Shown here: piece after piece, positions 48,892 to 60,570 of the stretch
How the letters are laid out: every line of letters starts with the position of its first letter
Position numbering within the stretch: the first letter of the stretch is position 1
Assembly: GCA_026874595.1 (NCBI GenBank)
Contig: CM049312.1
Location: 28,669,456 to 28,733,455, forward strand
From: Sipunculus nudus
Taxonomy: Eukaryota > Annelida > Sipuncula > Golfingiida > Sipunculidae
DNA: 64,000 bases
Reading direction: 5' to 3'
Program-made: the position numbers and the translations under genes
The notes under the pieces: model-generated
The model's database searches: none
Told to the model about the DNA's origin: nothing
The model's input: the letters and a program-made list of their open reading frames with translations, nothing else

Positions 48892-49350
48892 GTATTCTCA
48901 TATACCATTCAGATAAGTGGGTCATATTATGGTTTGGGCACGGTCTGTATATATATTGGCCTATCAGTTAGCTGTTGTTGTATCATTGTGATAACTTACC
49001 CAGCTTGAAACTCTACATAAACATATACAAATAAATATTTCTCCTGAGTTAAATTCTCAGCAAAATCCATGTTTGTTTAATGAGATCAGCGGTAACCAGA
49101 CTTCTTTGTGGTGTTTACTGTGATAGTGCTTTTGATGCAATCACTCTCAGTGTTCCCCTAAAAGAATCTCACCTGACAGGGCTCGAAGAATTTTGTAAAA
49201 TCTACTGGTCCCTAGGAGAGGACACTCTCAAAAACTGGTGGTCCTCATGTATAAATTGGTTGCCCCCCGTAAAGTTTTTAATTGTCCACATTTATCAGTT
49301 CATTAAGTCTTTTCTTGGTTTTATGTAAGTTGTCACACAAAATGAAAAGT

Positions 49351-49352
<2 letters not shown>

Positions 49353-49394
<42 letters not shown>
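49353..49394. repeat. (AT)n microsatellite
   Basis: Alternating AT run in intron 3. Confidence 0.9.
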
Positions 49395-49396
<2 letters not shown>

Positions 49397-49585
49397 TGGT
49401 ATTTTATTATGGCTGTTTTAGGTTTGAGATATACAAGAATAAATTTCAAATAATTTGAAGACCAACAATATTGGGCTTTGCTTGTTGTTTCTTTTTTTAT
49501 TATCTTTGGTCAGTGTAGTAATGTTATGAGCACATTTATTAATATAATAAATTAAGGTTAAAACAGACATAATTTATTACACAGA

Positions 49586-49876
49586 CTAGTTGTAAGGAAA
49601 GCTGTGTTTTAATAATTTTGACTTTATTATTTCGGCGGGAACACCCGTGCCAGTGGCACCTTCAGTTTCACTGACGCCGTTAGTGACAGAGTCCGACACA
49701 CCGGGGCACGGCGAAGTTTTGCTACAATTTGCTGGCTTAGTTAAAAACCTAAATAGGTCTGTCTGATTCTGACCTGACCTCTTTAAATTTGAATGGTCCA
49801 TTGTTTGCGGAATATATGCCTGAGGTCCACAACAAGATGCTGACAAGACGATTATAATCGCAAGCCACATGATCAT
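49586..49876 (-). CDS. Putative secreted protein, probable first coding exon
   Basis: A 96-codon frame on the strand opposite PHKG, inside its intron 3. Residues 1-20 form a signal peptide (hydrophobic LAIIIVL core, then small residues before a cleavage near Ala20). The rest is hydrophilic, with a dibasic KR (32-33), N-glycosylation sequons at Asn37 (NQT) and Asn50 (NCS), a Cys51-X5-Cys57-Pro pair and an amphipathic EIIKSKLLKH at 82-91. A cysteine pair followed by such a helix is reminiscent of the start of TGF-beta/activin-type prodomains; this is a weak guess. The frame is richer in G+C and CpG than the flanking DNA. A TATA-like box lies upstream on this strand. No strong splice donor is visible, so it may end at its TAG or splice earlier. 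No downstream exon was found. Confidence 0.45.
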   Translation of the reverse strand: MIMWLAIIIVLSASCCGPQAYIPQTMDHSNLKRSGQNQTDLFRFLTKPANCSKTSPCPGVSDSVTNGVSETEGATGTGVPAEIIKSKLLKHSFPYN

Positions 49877-50150
49877 GGAGGCAAAGGAATTGTGTTAAAA
49901 TTACAGAAAGACAAGAGAATTCTCAGAGTATTGCGATCTGTAATTTGTGGACAGTGTGTTTTTAAATTAGTTTGAACTTTGAAATTGAAATCCTTATTTT
50001 ACATTTAAACAATGTAAAACTGTGAAAAGAGAATGATATTTTGAATATAAATAACCTTTTTAAGATTTATATTTTGTATCCTTTAAATAAAAATGTAGCT
50101 CCATAAATTAACACAGACCCTTCGCTATTTAAAAGTGCTCAGAATTAATA

Positions 50151-50160
50151 CTATATATAA
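50151..50160 (-). promoter_or_regulatory. TATA-like box upstream of the antisense secreted-protein ORF
   Basis: TTATATATAG on the minus strand, about 275 bp upstream of the ATG at 49876. This would place a start near 50120-50130 and give a 5' UTR of about 250 bases. The G+C-richer block at 50390-50530 lies upstream of it. Confidence 0.35.
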
Positions 50161-50389
50161 CCGACAGAGAGCGCCAAAGACAACCACAGCTAATTTGGCT
50201 GTCCTCGGGTATCATTAGAAATCGACAGAGGACGTCCAGTATAAGACGAAAGAGCCGACGAGAGAACCTGGCTGACATCAATTTAAGTCTTACATCGTCC
50301 AAGAACCCTTAAAAATTTACAGCTATGTTCTGTTTTACAGCCAATAGCGGTTTCATATCAGTACTTAACATTGTCAGTAAATGAGACTG

Positions 50390-50530
50390 GTGGACACTGA
50401 TAGTTCTCTTCACGAACATGCAGCATTCCATGACTCTCGCCCGCGCAGACAGTGCCATGAGCGAATACCGTCACCCCCGGATTTTTAGCCCGGCTTGGAC
50501 GTCAGATGGCCTGATTCTTCGAGCCCTCCC
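50390..50530. other. Local CpG-containing, G+C-richer block
   Basis: Several CpG dinucleotides occur close together (CTCGCCCGCGCAGACAG, CCCCCGGA, CCCGGCTTGGACGTC), unlike the surrounding DNA. A 49-codon + strand ATG frame (50418-50567) covers it but has no recognisable domain. It may be a promoter-proximal region of the antisense ORF or an old repeat fragment. Confidence 0.3.
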
Positions 50531-50870
50531 AGAGTTAGACTCTTGGCAAAATCTGTGCATATTATAATTCATGAGAACAGAGGTCACAAGAATTGAGATA
50601 GGCATATGTTTAACTCTTGTGTTGCTCTTATTAATGATGGTTTTCTTGCATTCAGAAAACATAACAGACCACAAGCTATTTTCTCACTTTCTATATAATG
50701 CCAGTTTTCAACAGGTAGGCATATAACTAAGTCATTTGTCAAAGTTTAAGAAAACTCACTCTGTCCATTTATTAAGAAAATTAATACAAAAAATTCCAGT
50801 GAAAATTGTCTGTTTATATTTTAATTTGTCAACTGATGGTGATCTATTGTACCATGGGTTAATTGTCTTC

Positions 50871-50904
50871 ATCAGCTGAGCATCATAACCCACTGGTCAC
50901 TTGT
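50871..50904 (+). mobile_element. Decayed 3' end of a family A Helentron-like element
   Basis: CAGCTGAGCATCATAACCCA then TGGTCACTTGT resembles the family A terminus with substitutions in the hairpin. No 5' end was found. Confidence 0.35.
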
Positions 50905-52980
50905 AGCATCGAATGGCCATCACAAGTATGGTACAGATATGATGTCCATTTCATATTTTATGCAAAACTAATTATGAGTAAAAACAAGCACATTTAAAAT
51001 ATAAGCTTATATGTCATGACCTGTTCTTAGTATTGGTGTTTTGCAAGAGTTTTATTTGCTTAATCCTTTCACCTTGTCATAAATATAACCCGAAATTATA
51101 AAAAAAAATTGCACAGGAAAGGTTTTCAATGGAATCATAAATTTTCAAATGAAATTTAATTTTGTTTGCTATTATGATTGATGTAAATGCATCCTACTGT
51201 CAAATTTATTCTGTTTTAGCTGAGTGTTCTTTTTATTCAGTACAATGAATGTCTGATGACATGCTGTGGAAAAAAAAAAGAAAAGAGATTGATTGTTAAT
51301 GTCTGGCATATTGAAACTAGAGAGCATCTGTATGGCTGCTTAGGAGTTAGGTTTGATGCAGGCCATTTGACAAAATATTTTCCTCAAGTCCCATTTGTCT
51401 GGTAGTACCAAATTCCTCCACTAAATGTTTTAACCAGTGGTAGTCACTTGCTGGCCATGGGAAACAGATGTACAAACCAACAATAAATATTCCTTTTATT
51501 ATTTGTACATCTTGATCAGGATCAACTTCAAAGTACAGTGCATACCTTTAGCATCTCACCTCCCATTTTCCTTAAAAATTTGTTTTGTGTGCATCCATAA
51601 CAAACTAGTTAAACCAAAAAGACAAACCAACATTAAAAATTAATTCTGCATCCTCTTCTTGATCCAAATAAACTCCTAAGTTCAGTTAAATACTTCTTCT
51701 TTAAGGACACATCTCATTCATGTTGAATTCTGTAAATACATTTTTAAATGATCAGTGCATAGACACACACTGTCACAAAGACAGACAAAATGATGGCCAA
51801 AGATGGGGGTGGGAAATGCTTTGATAGTGATGCAGCACAGAAGTTGTTTGCCCAGCTCAAATTATCCTGTACTCTGGTCTGACCTAATAATAAATATTGA
51901 TTTGTTTAGTGCAGTGGAGTATCAGAGCAGCCATAGGTTTGTTTTGGTGTACAGAATCAGGTCACAGCTAGACCAAACATGAGATTCACCCAGTTTCCAA
52001 GGTGGCCTTGGGGGTCACGGGTACATGACCTTATTATTTCTGGAGCTGTGTTATTTGTGGATAAATGGGTGAAGTGTATGCTCACATGTTGTGTAGCTCA
52101 GATAACATGGCTGCCTGTGTACAGTAAAATACATAATCTCCTTTGATGATATATCATTAATAACTCAAATTTATAATCAGTGACTGACTGACTTACATAA
52201 TATTTGATTCTTCATGGCATGGTCAAGGTCAACTCCTGTTAGGTGGCCTTGTATGCGTATACTATGTGAGACATATGCCCTGAGTTGAGCTCACATTGCT
52301 ACCCATGTGAGATACTCTCCCTTATATAATTATATGCCCAGGTCACTGTCATTTGGTCCATGGTGATCTTGACCTTAAAGGTGCCATGCAAAGGCTTATG
52401 GTGAGCTGCAATGGACAGCAGAGCAGTAGATAGTATTATGTAAGTAAATTATAGTTATTTCAAGATTTAACCAATAAGGTTTAAAATGTTCATATGAGCC
52501 TTTGTACTCTGTGATGCTTGTGGCATCAATCTGGCTTTATATGACTATCCAGGCATATATAGGCTCTTGAACCTCTATTTGTGGAGTAGCAATTTTCATT
52601 TTTTTTACATATTTTATGAATATCAATAGAAATCAATACAGCAGTAGAGTGAAGATTGTTTAAAAATTAATCAGTAAATTATTTATTAACTGTTATTCCA
52701 AGTATGAAATGTCAGTTGATTATTAATAATAATGATAGGCAGTAATAAATATTATTATAACAAATTATTAATATTTATTATAATTCTATAAATTGTAAAA
52801 TCCACTACCTGGATGCTCATACACACTTGACAGTGATAAAAATGTATATTTTTCTCTCTGAAAAAAAAGATGTTATGCCCATATTTCCTTTGATATAACA
52901 AATTTCATAGTCTCATACAATATATGGAATGGAGAAACCTTAAATAAGACCAGTTTTATTTTAAAATGTGATAGTAATTA
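50905..52980. other. PHKG intron 3, middle part
   Basis: Intronic, no recognised repeat or coding segment. Confidence 0.4.
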
Positions 52981-52984
52981 ACAT

Positions 52985-53165
52985 TAAATAATAATAATAA
53001 TAATAATATTGATAAAAAAATAAGAAAATAATAGTATAAATGATTATATAGGATAATAATGATGATCATAATAAAAAAAATGTTAATAATGAAGATAACA
53101 GTAGTAGCGGTAGTAGTAGTAGTAGTAGTAGTAGTAGTAATAATAGTAGAAGTAGAAGTAATTAA
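52985..53165. repeat. Trinucleotide microsatellites (AAT)n and (GTA)n
   Basis: A run of AAT near 52988-53010 and a run of GTA near 53098-53140, with degenerate AT-rich sequence between. The minus-strand Thr-rich frame here is an artefact of the repeat. Confidence 0.9.
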
Positions 53166-53985
53166 AATAATCATAATTATAATATATTGAAATATTTTAC
53201 TCTTAACACTGAAAGGTATACATGACAGTAACTTTTTATTAATTCCTTACTGGTGCAATCTTTGTTATAACACTATATGCAGGGCTTACAAAACATCGAG
53301 GAATGTAAATGGATTGTTCCATCCTGATCCAGATGGTTGCACAATCTGTACATCTGTCAATCTGAATGAACTCCCACAGGTGCTAAAATCTGGTGAAGAA
53401 TTTGGTACTATTAAGAAAAGCATTGAGACGGGAAAAAAAGACATTGACACATGATTTAGATAAATTTGGGAGATGATTTAAGAAGCAAAGCTGGTATTTT
53501 GCAGAGGTAGTTAACAGATTTCATTACTATGATAATTATTATATCCCTGGCAGGAGGTTAGAGGATTGTTTTACACTTGATATTTCTGTAAAACATTGGA
53601 CACAAAAAAATTCTAAACAGATTTTGTTGAAATTTTATAGTGGGGCAGGACACACAAGGAACAATCCACAAGTATTCTGAATCACCCTAATATGGTCTTC
53701 CATTCAAAGTCTTTTTTCCACTGTGACATTGTGTTGACACCTATAGCCATTGTTAAATTGGTAACCAGTGAATGCAGTTGTTGAACCCACGACAAACATT
53801 TCTTGTGTTGCTGTTTAGTTTGATTTGGATCCTGGTGGAGGTTGCACTCTCAGAAAACTTTCTTTTCATATGTTAATTAGCAATATTAAGTAGGATAAAT
53901 GATCAGGTTGGTAATAAGTGATGTATCAAGTCTACACCATCTGTGTCCAATACAAATCTGAGTTCAGGCCACTTTAGTCAGAGTA

Positions 53986-54162
53986 CAGTGGAACCCTGCC
54001 TTGCGACCACCCCGCAATTGCGACCACCCCCACAAATACGACCACTTTTCTTGGTCCCAAATATATGATCCAGGTAATTAAGAGTCTCACAAATACGACC
54101 ACCCCCAAATTACGACCACTTTGGTCAGTCCCCTAGGTGGTCGTAATTGTGGGGTTCCACTG
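53986..54162. mobile_element. 177-bp TA-flanked MITE (Tc1/mariner or pogo type)
   Basis: Termini CAGTGGAACCC and GGGGTTCCACTG are inverted and are flanked by TA on each side (53984-53985 and 54163-54164). The inside is repeated ACGACCAC words in both orientations. TA duplications are the mark of the Tc1/mariner-pogo group. Non-coding. Confidence 0.75.
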
Positions 54163-54555
54163 TACTTGTCCAAGTTCTTGAGATTTGAGTTCAAGTCCAC
54201 CTTCCTTGAGTCAAAGTCATTTGAACCCAAGTCCAAATCGGAGCCCAATACAAATATTCCTACTTGAATGTTTGATAAGTTTAGCGCCTGATGCAGAGCA
54301 AAAATTTGTATGTATATAGTCTTTATTTGTTGTAATATTCTTTCAGTAGTTCACCCATGTGCACTGTCATTATGTTGTATGTGACATAGAGTTTTCTTTA
54401 CAGTTTACTACTGGACTCATAATGGACTTGGCCTGTTTTATCAAGTTCAAGCACAAATCTGAGGATATGGCCCTGGAGTCCTTAAAATGTGGACTTGAGT
54501 CCTGACTGGACTTGAGTCTTATATCACTGTTGGTAATGTTGTTTTTGTATTACAG

Positions 54556-54694
54556 ATGTAAGAAAGGAGAACTGTTTGACTACCTTACTGAAGTGGTGGC
54601 ACTGTCAGAGAAGAGGACGAGACAGATAATGAGACAGCTACTGGAGGCTGTTGAATTTATCCATTCTAAAAACGTAGTACACCGTGATCTCAAA
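54556..54694 (+). CDS. PHKG: PHKG coding exon 4 (helices D-E to HRDLK)
   Basis: Encodes the last base of Leu111 to Lys157. [11 protein letters not shown] (113-123) is characteristic of PHKG, and the exon ends VVHRDLK with the catalytic base Asp155 and Lys157 of the catalytic loop. The acceptor is TATTACAG and the donor AAA|GTAAGC. The catalytic loop HRDLKPEN is split by the intron exactly after Lys157. Confidence 0.95.
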
Positions 54695-55430
54695 GTAAGC
54701 ATGTTTCAAATTTGTCAGGGCTTAATTTTCCTCATGGCTGTGTAAATGCATCGTATATCTTAAAAATCTACCTGTACCATCTGGACAAATCAGCCCATAT
54801 TTATCCAGTCTTTCCTGTACTGTCACCTAATTCCTTATTTATACTTGAGATTCATGAATATACAGCAGTTTTGAACAATAGTCTGGTAGTTAATTTCCCA
54901 GAAGAAACTTTCATGAACAAATAACATTTTTGTATACTTGTAAGAAATGTTACTATATCTTTGTAAATGTATCTTTAGGCATTCAGTAATACAGTGAGAT
55001 GTTACATAATATTGAGGTGTTTAAAATATTTAAATACAAACATATAAGGGATTTGCCCCCCTGATCTACGCTCCTTCTGCAGGGTTTATATGCTACAGTT
55101 ATGCCAGATCTCCATTTTAACCGCTGCTTTGTATAGCAAGATTTTCTGGGTTTCACCACCAGGGCTGGTGCAGAGCAATTCATTGTAATCAGACCAATTA
55201 CAGCATGGTATAGCATTCTGCATACAGCTCCAAATTTTAAACATGCGACAACTACTCTGGTTGGCCTGATTATAATGGTTCTTGCACAAGGCCAAGAATC
55301 AGTGGTTAAAACTAAGATCTCTGAGGACTTGGAGTGTATAAACTCTGAGTGAAGGGCGTACCTCCCTGTGTGCAGTTTAAGAATTTGATAATGTTCTATC
55401 ATGTGATCACTTACCTCTGTATCCTTACAG

Positions 55431-55521
55431 CCAGAGAATATCCTGCTAGATGACCAAATGAATGTCAAGTTATCAGATTTTGGGTTTGCTACAGTTATCA
55501 GCAATGAGGAAGAATTATCAG
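55431..55521 (+). CDS. PHKG: PHKG coding exon 5 (PEN to DFG and activation loop)
   Basis: Encodes Pro158 to the first base of Asp188. PENILLDD completes the catalytic loop. SDFGFA (172-177) gives the magnesium-binding Asp173. NEEELS leads into the activation loop. The acceptor is ATCCTTACAG and the donor G|GTAGGT. The intron before it is 736 bp. A long minus-strand open frame overlaps this exon but is an antisense shadow. Confidence 0.95.
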
Positions 55522-55637
55522 GTAGGTTATCATAGTCTGGGATTTATCAAGGTACAGTGGTGTGGATAAAGGTCACTATAGTTATGGTCCCTGTGCTATT
55601 AATATAAATTATAATAAAGAATTTCATGAAAGTGTCA

Positions 55638-55639
<2 letters not shown>

Positions 55640-55727
<88 letters not shown>

Positions 55728-55728
55728 C
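55640..55728. repeat. (TA)n microsatellite in intron 5
   Basis: About 90 bp of almost pure TA, 120 bp after exon 5. Confidence 0.95.
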
Positions 55729-56134
55729 CCTCATGCATATATAATGTGTCACATATTCTGTTTTCCACAAACTGAAGAAAAATACAGAAGCCCAATTATA
55801 ATATATCCGTCATTAATTAAAGGGTTGCCATTGTTCTCATTTGGAATTCAAAGATGCAGTCACCTACATAAACACATTTGTGTTACAGGTTTTAAGCATC
55901 TTCTCTAAGTCACAGATAATAAATGATAAAATTTTCAGATACAATCTTGCATACGGGTCTCATGTAACAAGAAAATATTTGGAATAATGTTATCCCATTG
56001 GTACCATATGCTTTAAAGTCTACTATCAATAACAGAACAGGTGATGTGTAAGAATGATGTGACACTGAATGCCTGTGTGTACATGGCTACATGCCCTTTG
56101 GATACTGTTGGTCATTATAGTTTTATATTTGTAG

Positions 56135-56225
56135 ATCTGTGTGGAACACCAGGGTATTTAGCACCAGAAGTACTTAAAGCATCTATGTATGAAGCAGCTG
56201 TAGGATATGGCAGACCTGTAGACAT
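56135..56225 (+). CDS. PHKG: PHKG coding exon 6 (activation loop to APE and VDM)
   Basis: Encodes the last two bases of Asp188 to the first two of Met218. DLCGTPGYLAPE contains the P+1 loop and the APE motif (197-199). Asp188 stands where PKA has its activating phospho-threonine and rabbit PHKG1 has Glu182, so the acidic residue that makes PHKG independent of activation-loop phosphorylation is kept, as Asp instead of Glu. GYGRPVDM (211-218) starts helix F. The acceptor is TTTATATTTGTAG and the donor AT|GTTAGT. Confidence 0.95.
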
Positions 56226-57215
56226 GTTAGTATATACAGCAATGACATGGTGATGGAATGGCTGAGCTGTCAGTTTTTCATATCTTATATTTGACCAAGT
56301 ACCTAGATGTTATTTATGGAATCTTTTCATATATGACAGGTCCTATGTTATGTGGTTTATCTGATTGAAAAGTCCTTATATAGACATAGGTGAATTCTTA
56401 AATGTATATTGTAATAATATTAATAACTTTTATGTCACATTCAAATCAATACATGTCCAGAATTGTTGCATCTTTATAACTCAGTATTTTCTATATCTGA
56501 GATAATAGTGCTTGTTCTCTGTAATTCAAGTTCTGAACGTTTATGGTCATGTATTTGATTCAACATAAAAAGTATACTTCATAAGTGTTTGTAAACATAT
56601 AAATTCAAAAATATGACAAATCTGTTCACATGTTAGAAGGACAAATATGGACTGCGTTTACATCATCTTCTCTAAAACTTTTCTCAGGTTTCACCTGCGC
56701 AAAAAATTCCGGAAAAGGTCATGTAATTTGAAATCGTAAAAAACAAGTCATGATAAAAACACTCATGAAATTTTACTCTTATATAAATTTACATGTTTAA
56801 AAGATGGCCAAGAACAGACGTGCAATAGTCCTTGCAAACAATTAACTTTTCAGTTTAAGAATAACAGTCCCCAGAGTTTTAATTAAATCTGCACGTTGTT
56901 TTGGCATCAGGTTGTTGTTTGTTAAATATGTTTCTGCATGTCAGAGAGGGCTGTTCAGTAGTAATTAGTCATGTGACATTCCCTCTTAATTAGTGGATAT
57001 TTTTATGGGAGTTCAGTTTGAACTTGCTTAATACTCCTGTTGGTGACAAAGAATCTGAGGATTAATTAGTATAATTAACTTGATGCCTGCTCTTACCCAG
57101 GCCATATTCCTCAAGTGATTAACAGTGTTAATCACTGGGTGTTCATGACCCAAAGAATTGTTGGTAGCTGTATACATGTATATAAATATATTTAATTGTT
57201 ATGTTTTCATTACAG

Positions 57216-57245
57216 GTGGGCTTGTGGAGTTATTATGTACACATT
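57216..57245 (+). CDS. PHKG: PHKG coding exon 7, 30-base microexon
   Basis: Only 30 bases, encoding the last base of Met218, WACGVIMYT (219-227) and two bases of Leu228: the helix F core of subdomain IX. The acceptor is TTTTCATTACAG and the donor TT|GTAAGT. Phase fits both neighbours, and the product WACGVIMYTLLVG matches the family. Confidence 0.93.
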
Positions 57246-57619
57246 GTAAGTTACCTTAAATATATTTATCGTAATACTTGTGCACAAATTTCAGTCAACA
57301 TGTTTTATGCAGTTTCTTAAATGTTGATTCAGATCAGTTCACTTAAAAACCTATCCCCTTGAATGTTTTTTTATAAACTATATGAAAGATACAATTAAGA
57401 TGATTAATGATTTGCAAGTATTGTGTTTTCAGTAATAATATATATCTCTAATCTAAAAATATAAACATTGCAGTTTTAAATAGCAAATATCAGTCCAGGG
57501 AGTATTATGGATTAATGTTAAATTTGCAGAACCACATGAAAGTTATAGAGGTGTGGACATTTTAAAAGTCAAAATAAAACTGTGTAATGGAAATTAATTA
57601 AAACTTTTTCATTTGACAG

Positions 57620-57743
57620 GCTAGTGGGTTGCCCCCCATTCTGGCATCGTAAACAGATGTACATGTTACGAGCAATTATGGAGGGTAAATACTCCTTCTT
57701 GAGCCCTGAGTGGAATGATATCAGCGAACCACCGAAAGATCTG
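57620..57743 (+). CDS. PHKG: PHKG coding exon 8 (PPFWHR to subdomain X)
   Basis: Encodes the last base of Leu228 to Leu269. [20 protein letters not shown] and SPEW are highly characteristic of PHKG. The exon ends PPKDL with donor CTG|GTAGGT, just before the segment that forms subdomain XI (a conserved arginine-bearing helix). The next exon should begin with a codon for Ile or Val followed by Ser; none was found before 64000. Family members are about 390-410 residues, so roughly 120-140 C-terminal residues are missing from the window. Confidence 0.95.
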
Positions 57744-58205
57744 GTAGGTATCTCGTTGATATATTGATGCTTAGCACTCTGTTAGTATCATTTGGAGCAG
57801 GGGCAGATATAGGGAAATTGGAGAAGGGGGGTGCACCCTCACCAGAATTCTGGGAAATAGAGTGATGTATGGTTCATACCAAAAGGCGGTTGTGGATTTT
57901 GCTTCTTCGACCTTCTTCTTTGTATATTCCTATATATGTAATCTATTTGTTAAGTCTCTTGTTTACCTGTACCAGTGTCCTTAACCTTAAACCCAACCCC
58001 CCCCCCCCCCCAACTCCCAACCCTCTTTTCAAAAATCCTGTATCTACCCTTGATTTCTTCACGTGATATAGAATGTATCTGAAGGCCATTAAATTCCTGA
58101 TTTGTTGTGTATAAAGTTGATTTTCTTGGGAATGAACTGCATCATGATGCTTAAAGATTTAATCTGAGTTTATAAGGATATGGATATGTGTAACAATACA
58201 TTTTT
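57744..58205. other. PHKG intron 8, start
   Basis: Intronic. It contains a C run (57995-58010) and no recognised element. Confidence 0.4.
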
Positions 58206-60570
58206 AGCTCAGCTGACTTTCAGTCATGCTGGGCTATAGCGATGGGTCTTTGTCCGGCGTCCTTCCGTCTGTCTGTCCGGCCGGCCGGCCGGCCATTAGC
58301 AGGGCACAAATCGTAACCATAGGGGCTAGGGCCATGAACCCTATGCAGTCTAAAAAGATCTCCTTGCAAACCTGAAATAAGGTCACTGCGACCTATATTC
58401 TCGAAGTTATGGGGTGTGTTTGCACCCCCCAGAAATAATTCTTTTAGCCAAAATTTTCATCCCAAACCTTCCATCTTTCACATACAGCTCACCTACCAAC
58501 AGGGGAAGAACCATAATTATTTTGAGGTCACAAGGTCAAAGGTCAAGGTCTCAGAACCAACTTCTTTGAAAAGCCTCAGGATGCATTTTAAGCCAAACCT
58601 TTCATCCCAATTCTTTGATCTTTCACATATAGCTCACCTACTAAGTTGGAGAAGAATCCTATAGATGTTGAGGTCACAAGGTCAAAGGTCAGGGTCACAG
58701 GATCCACTTCTTTGAAAAGGTTGTGGACACATTTCAAGCTAGACCTTTCATTCCAAACCTTTCAGCACTGATATCGCTTCTCTGACAACAGGGTAAAGAC
58801 CTGCGTGGAGCCTTTTTTAGCAAACTTTTCAATCTATACTTTCCATCTGTCATATATGGCTTACCTACCAATAGGAGAAGAAGCCTATTGATGTTGAGTT
58901 CCAAAGGTCAAGGTCACAATATTGTTGTAAATGCTTGTGAACATATTTCAAGTGAAACTGTTCAACCCAAACCTTCAGTCTTTCACATATGCCACATCTA
59001 TGCATCACTGAATTTGATTCAAACTTCATATTTATGGGTCTTTTTGCATGAAGAAATAACTAATTGATTTTGAGGTCAGCTTGTTAGGAGGTTAAAGGTT
59101 GCAGGTCTAAGTTATTCACTCATTGGTTGCCAAGTAATTACACCCGGCCAGATGTAAGTGGTTAGTAGATACCCATCATTTAGAAAGAATCCAGTTGATA
59201 TGTTGGCAAAAGGCCAAGGTCATAGGTCAGGGATGTTCACAATAACTTATTTTGTAGACCATCTCTATTTTTCTTGTTTTCTTGTATATATAACCATATG
59301 GCACTCACAACTGGTACATCTTACTATGTGCCCATAATTGTCAGTGTCACTTGTGATATATGACTCCCTTTTGTATCAGCTCATGGAGTGATAAGGATAT
59401 ATCATTAGTGCATAACAAAAACACTGTTGCCGGAATGCTTTGGCCAGGCATTAAGACTATTAGAGTTAAGTGTTTAGTTTAGCTACTGATTTATAAAATG
59501 ATGGGAACATTTTGCAGTTTATATCATGGAATCATAGCAATAAACTTAGTTTTCTAGATATCTGAATATTATTATACAAATCATCAGATATACCAGCAAG
59601 TGTTTGTTCTGATATGTGGGTCTGTACCTGGATTTAGGATGGCTTTATTTGATTACAAGACTCTTAGTGATGCTTTCTGCATTTCTTTTCTTTTAGGTTT
59701 TGCAGTTTACCTACCCTGCTGACCCCATTGAATAGCAAGCTGATAATTAAAACAAATTGGACTTGCACTTTTTACATTTGCATGTTCATAAATCTGATAT
59801 GAGAGCTCTCCAACCTGATCATGCCTTTTGAATTGTTTTGGACATTCATAACTGTTACATTCTTTGAAGCAATTGCTACAAGTTTAGTGTCTTATTGGAG
59901 GATGTGTGACTTGTCAGAAAACCATTATGTCTGCCAGGTAGCCATTTTAGAAATCCTTTTGCCAGGACAGTTTCTGTGATTTTTTTATGATGTTTGGTCC
60001 CTTTTAGAGGATGTTTGTTGTTCAATTTCCGACCTGTCAGAAATCCAATATGGCCACAGGACGCCATCTTTAAATTCCTTTAGAACATATTATCTCAAGA
60101 ACTATTATAGTGAATGCAGTGGGATGTATATTAATGTAATCTTGCATTGGGTCAAAGATTTCTTAATAAATATGACCATCATTTATGAAAGCTCAGTACA
60201 GTTGGCTTGTATTGAATAAAAATTAATATGGAAGCACCCGTTTCACAATAATTCTTGCATGGATTTCCTTGATCTTTTGCTATATTTTGATCTTATATGT
60301 GGCCTGTGTGGTATTCCTTTTGAGACTGACAGGTATTAAGCAAGCTGTGGGATTAGTTCCTGATAGCTCAACAACCATACATTTTGCCTCAGACCATCAT
60401 TCACTATGTGTTAACCAGACATATATGATAAGAATTTATGGCAATGTAGAAAGTTTAAACAAAATTGGCATATAGGTTCTGCAACTATTTTACTAGAAGT
60501 TGTGAATTACAGCCCATGATGTCGCAGGTCATGCTTGGCAGCTGAGCGTCATGACCCATGGGTCACTTGT
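58206..60570 (+). mobile_element. Helentron-like non-autonomous element, family A, copy 3
   Basis: Collinear with 5236-7665 from AGCTCAGCTGACTTTCAG to the terminal hairpin and CACTTGT. It includes the same GGCCGGCCGG stretch near the left end and the same late segment (CTACCCTGCTGACCCCATTG). The two copies differ by scattered substitutions and small deletions. Non-coding. Confidence 0.65.

Noticed and set aside
49080-49328. 82-codon + strand frame in intron 3
   Set aside because: No recognisable domain or good splice signals. Its conceptual product matched no family I know.
54983-55504. A 173-codon minus-strand open frame
   Set aside because: It overlaps PHKG exon 5 in antisense and intron 4. 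Part of it is the complement of conserved kinase codons, and it has no domain of its own.
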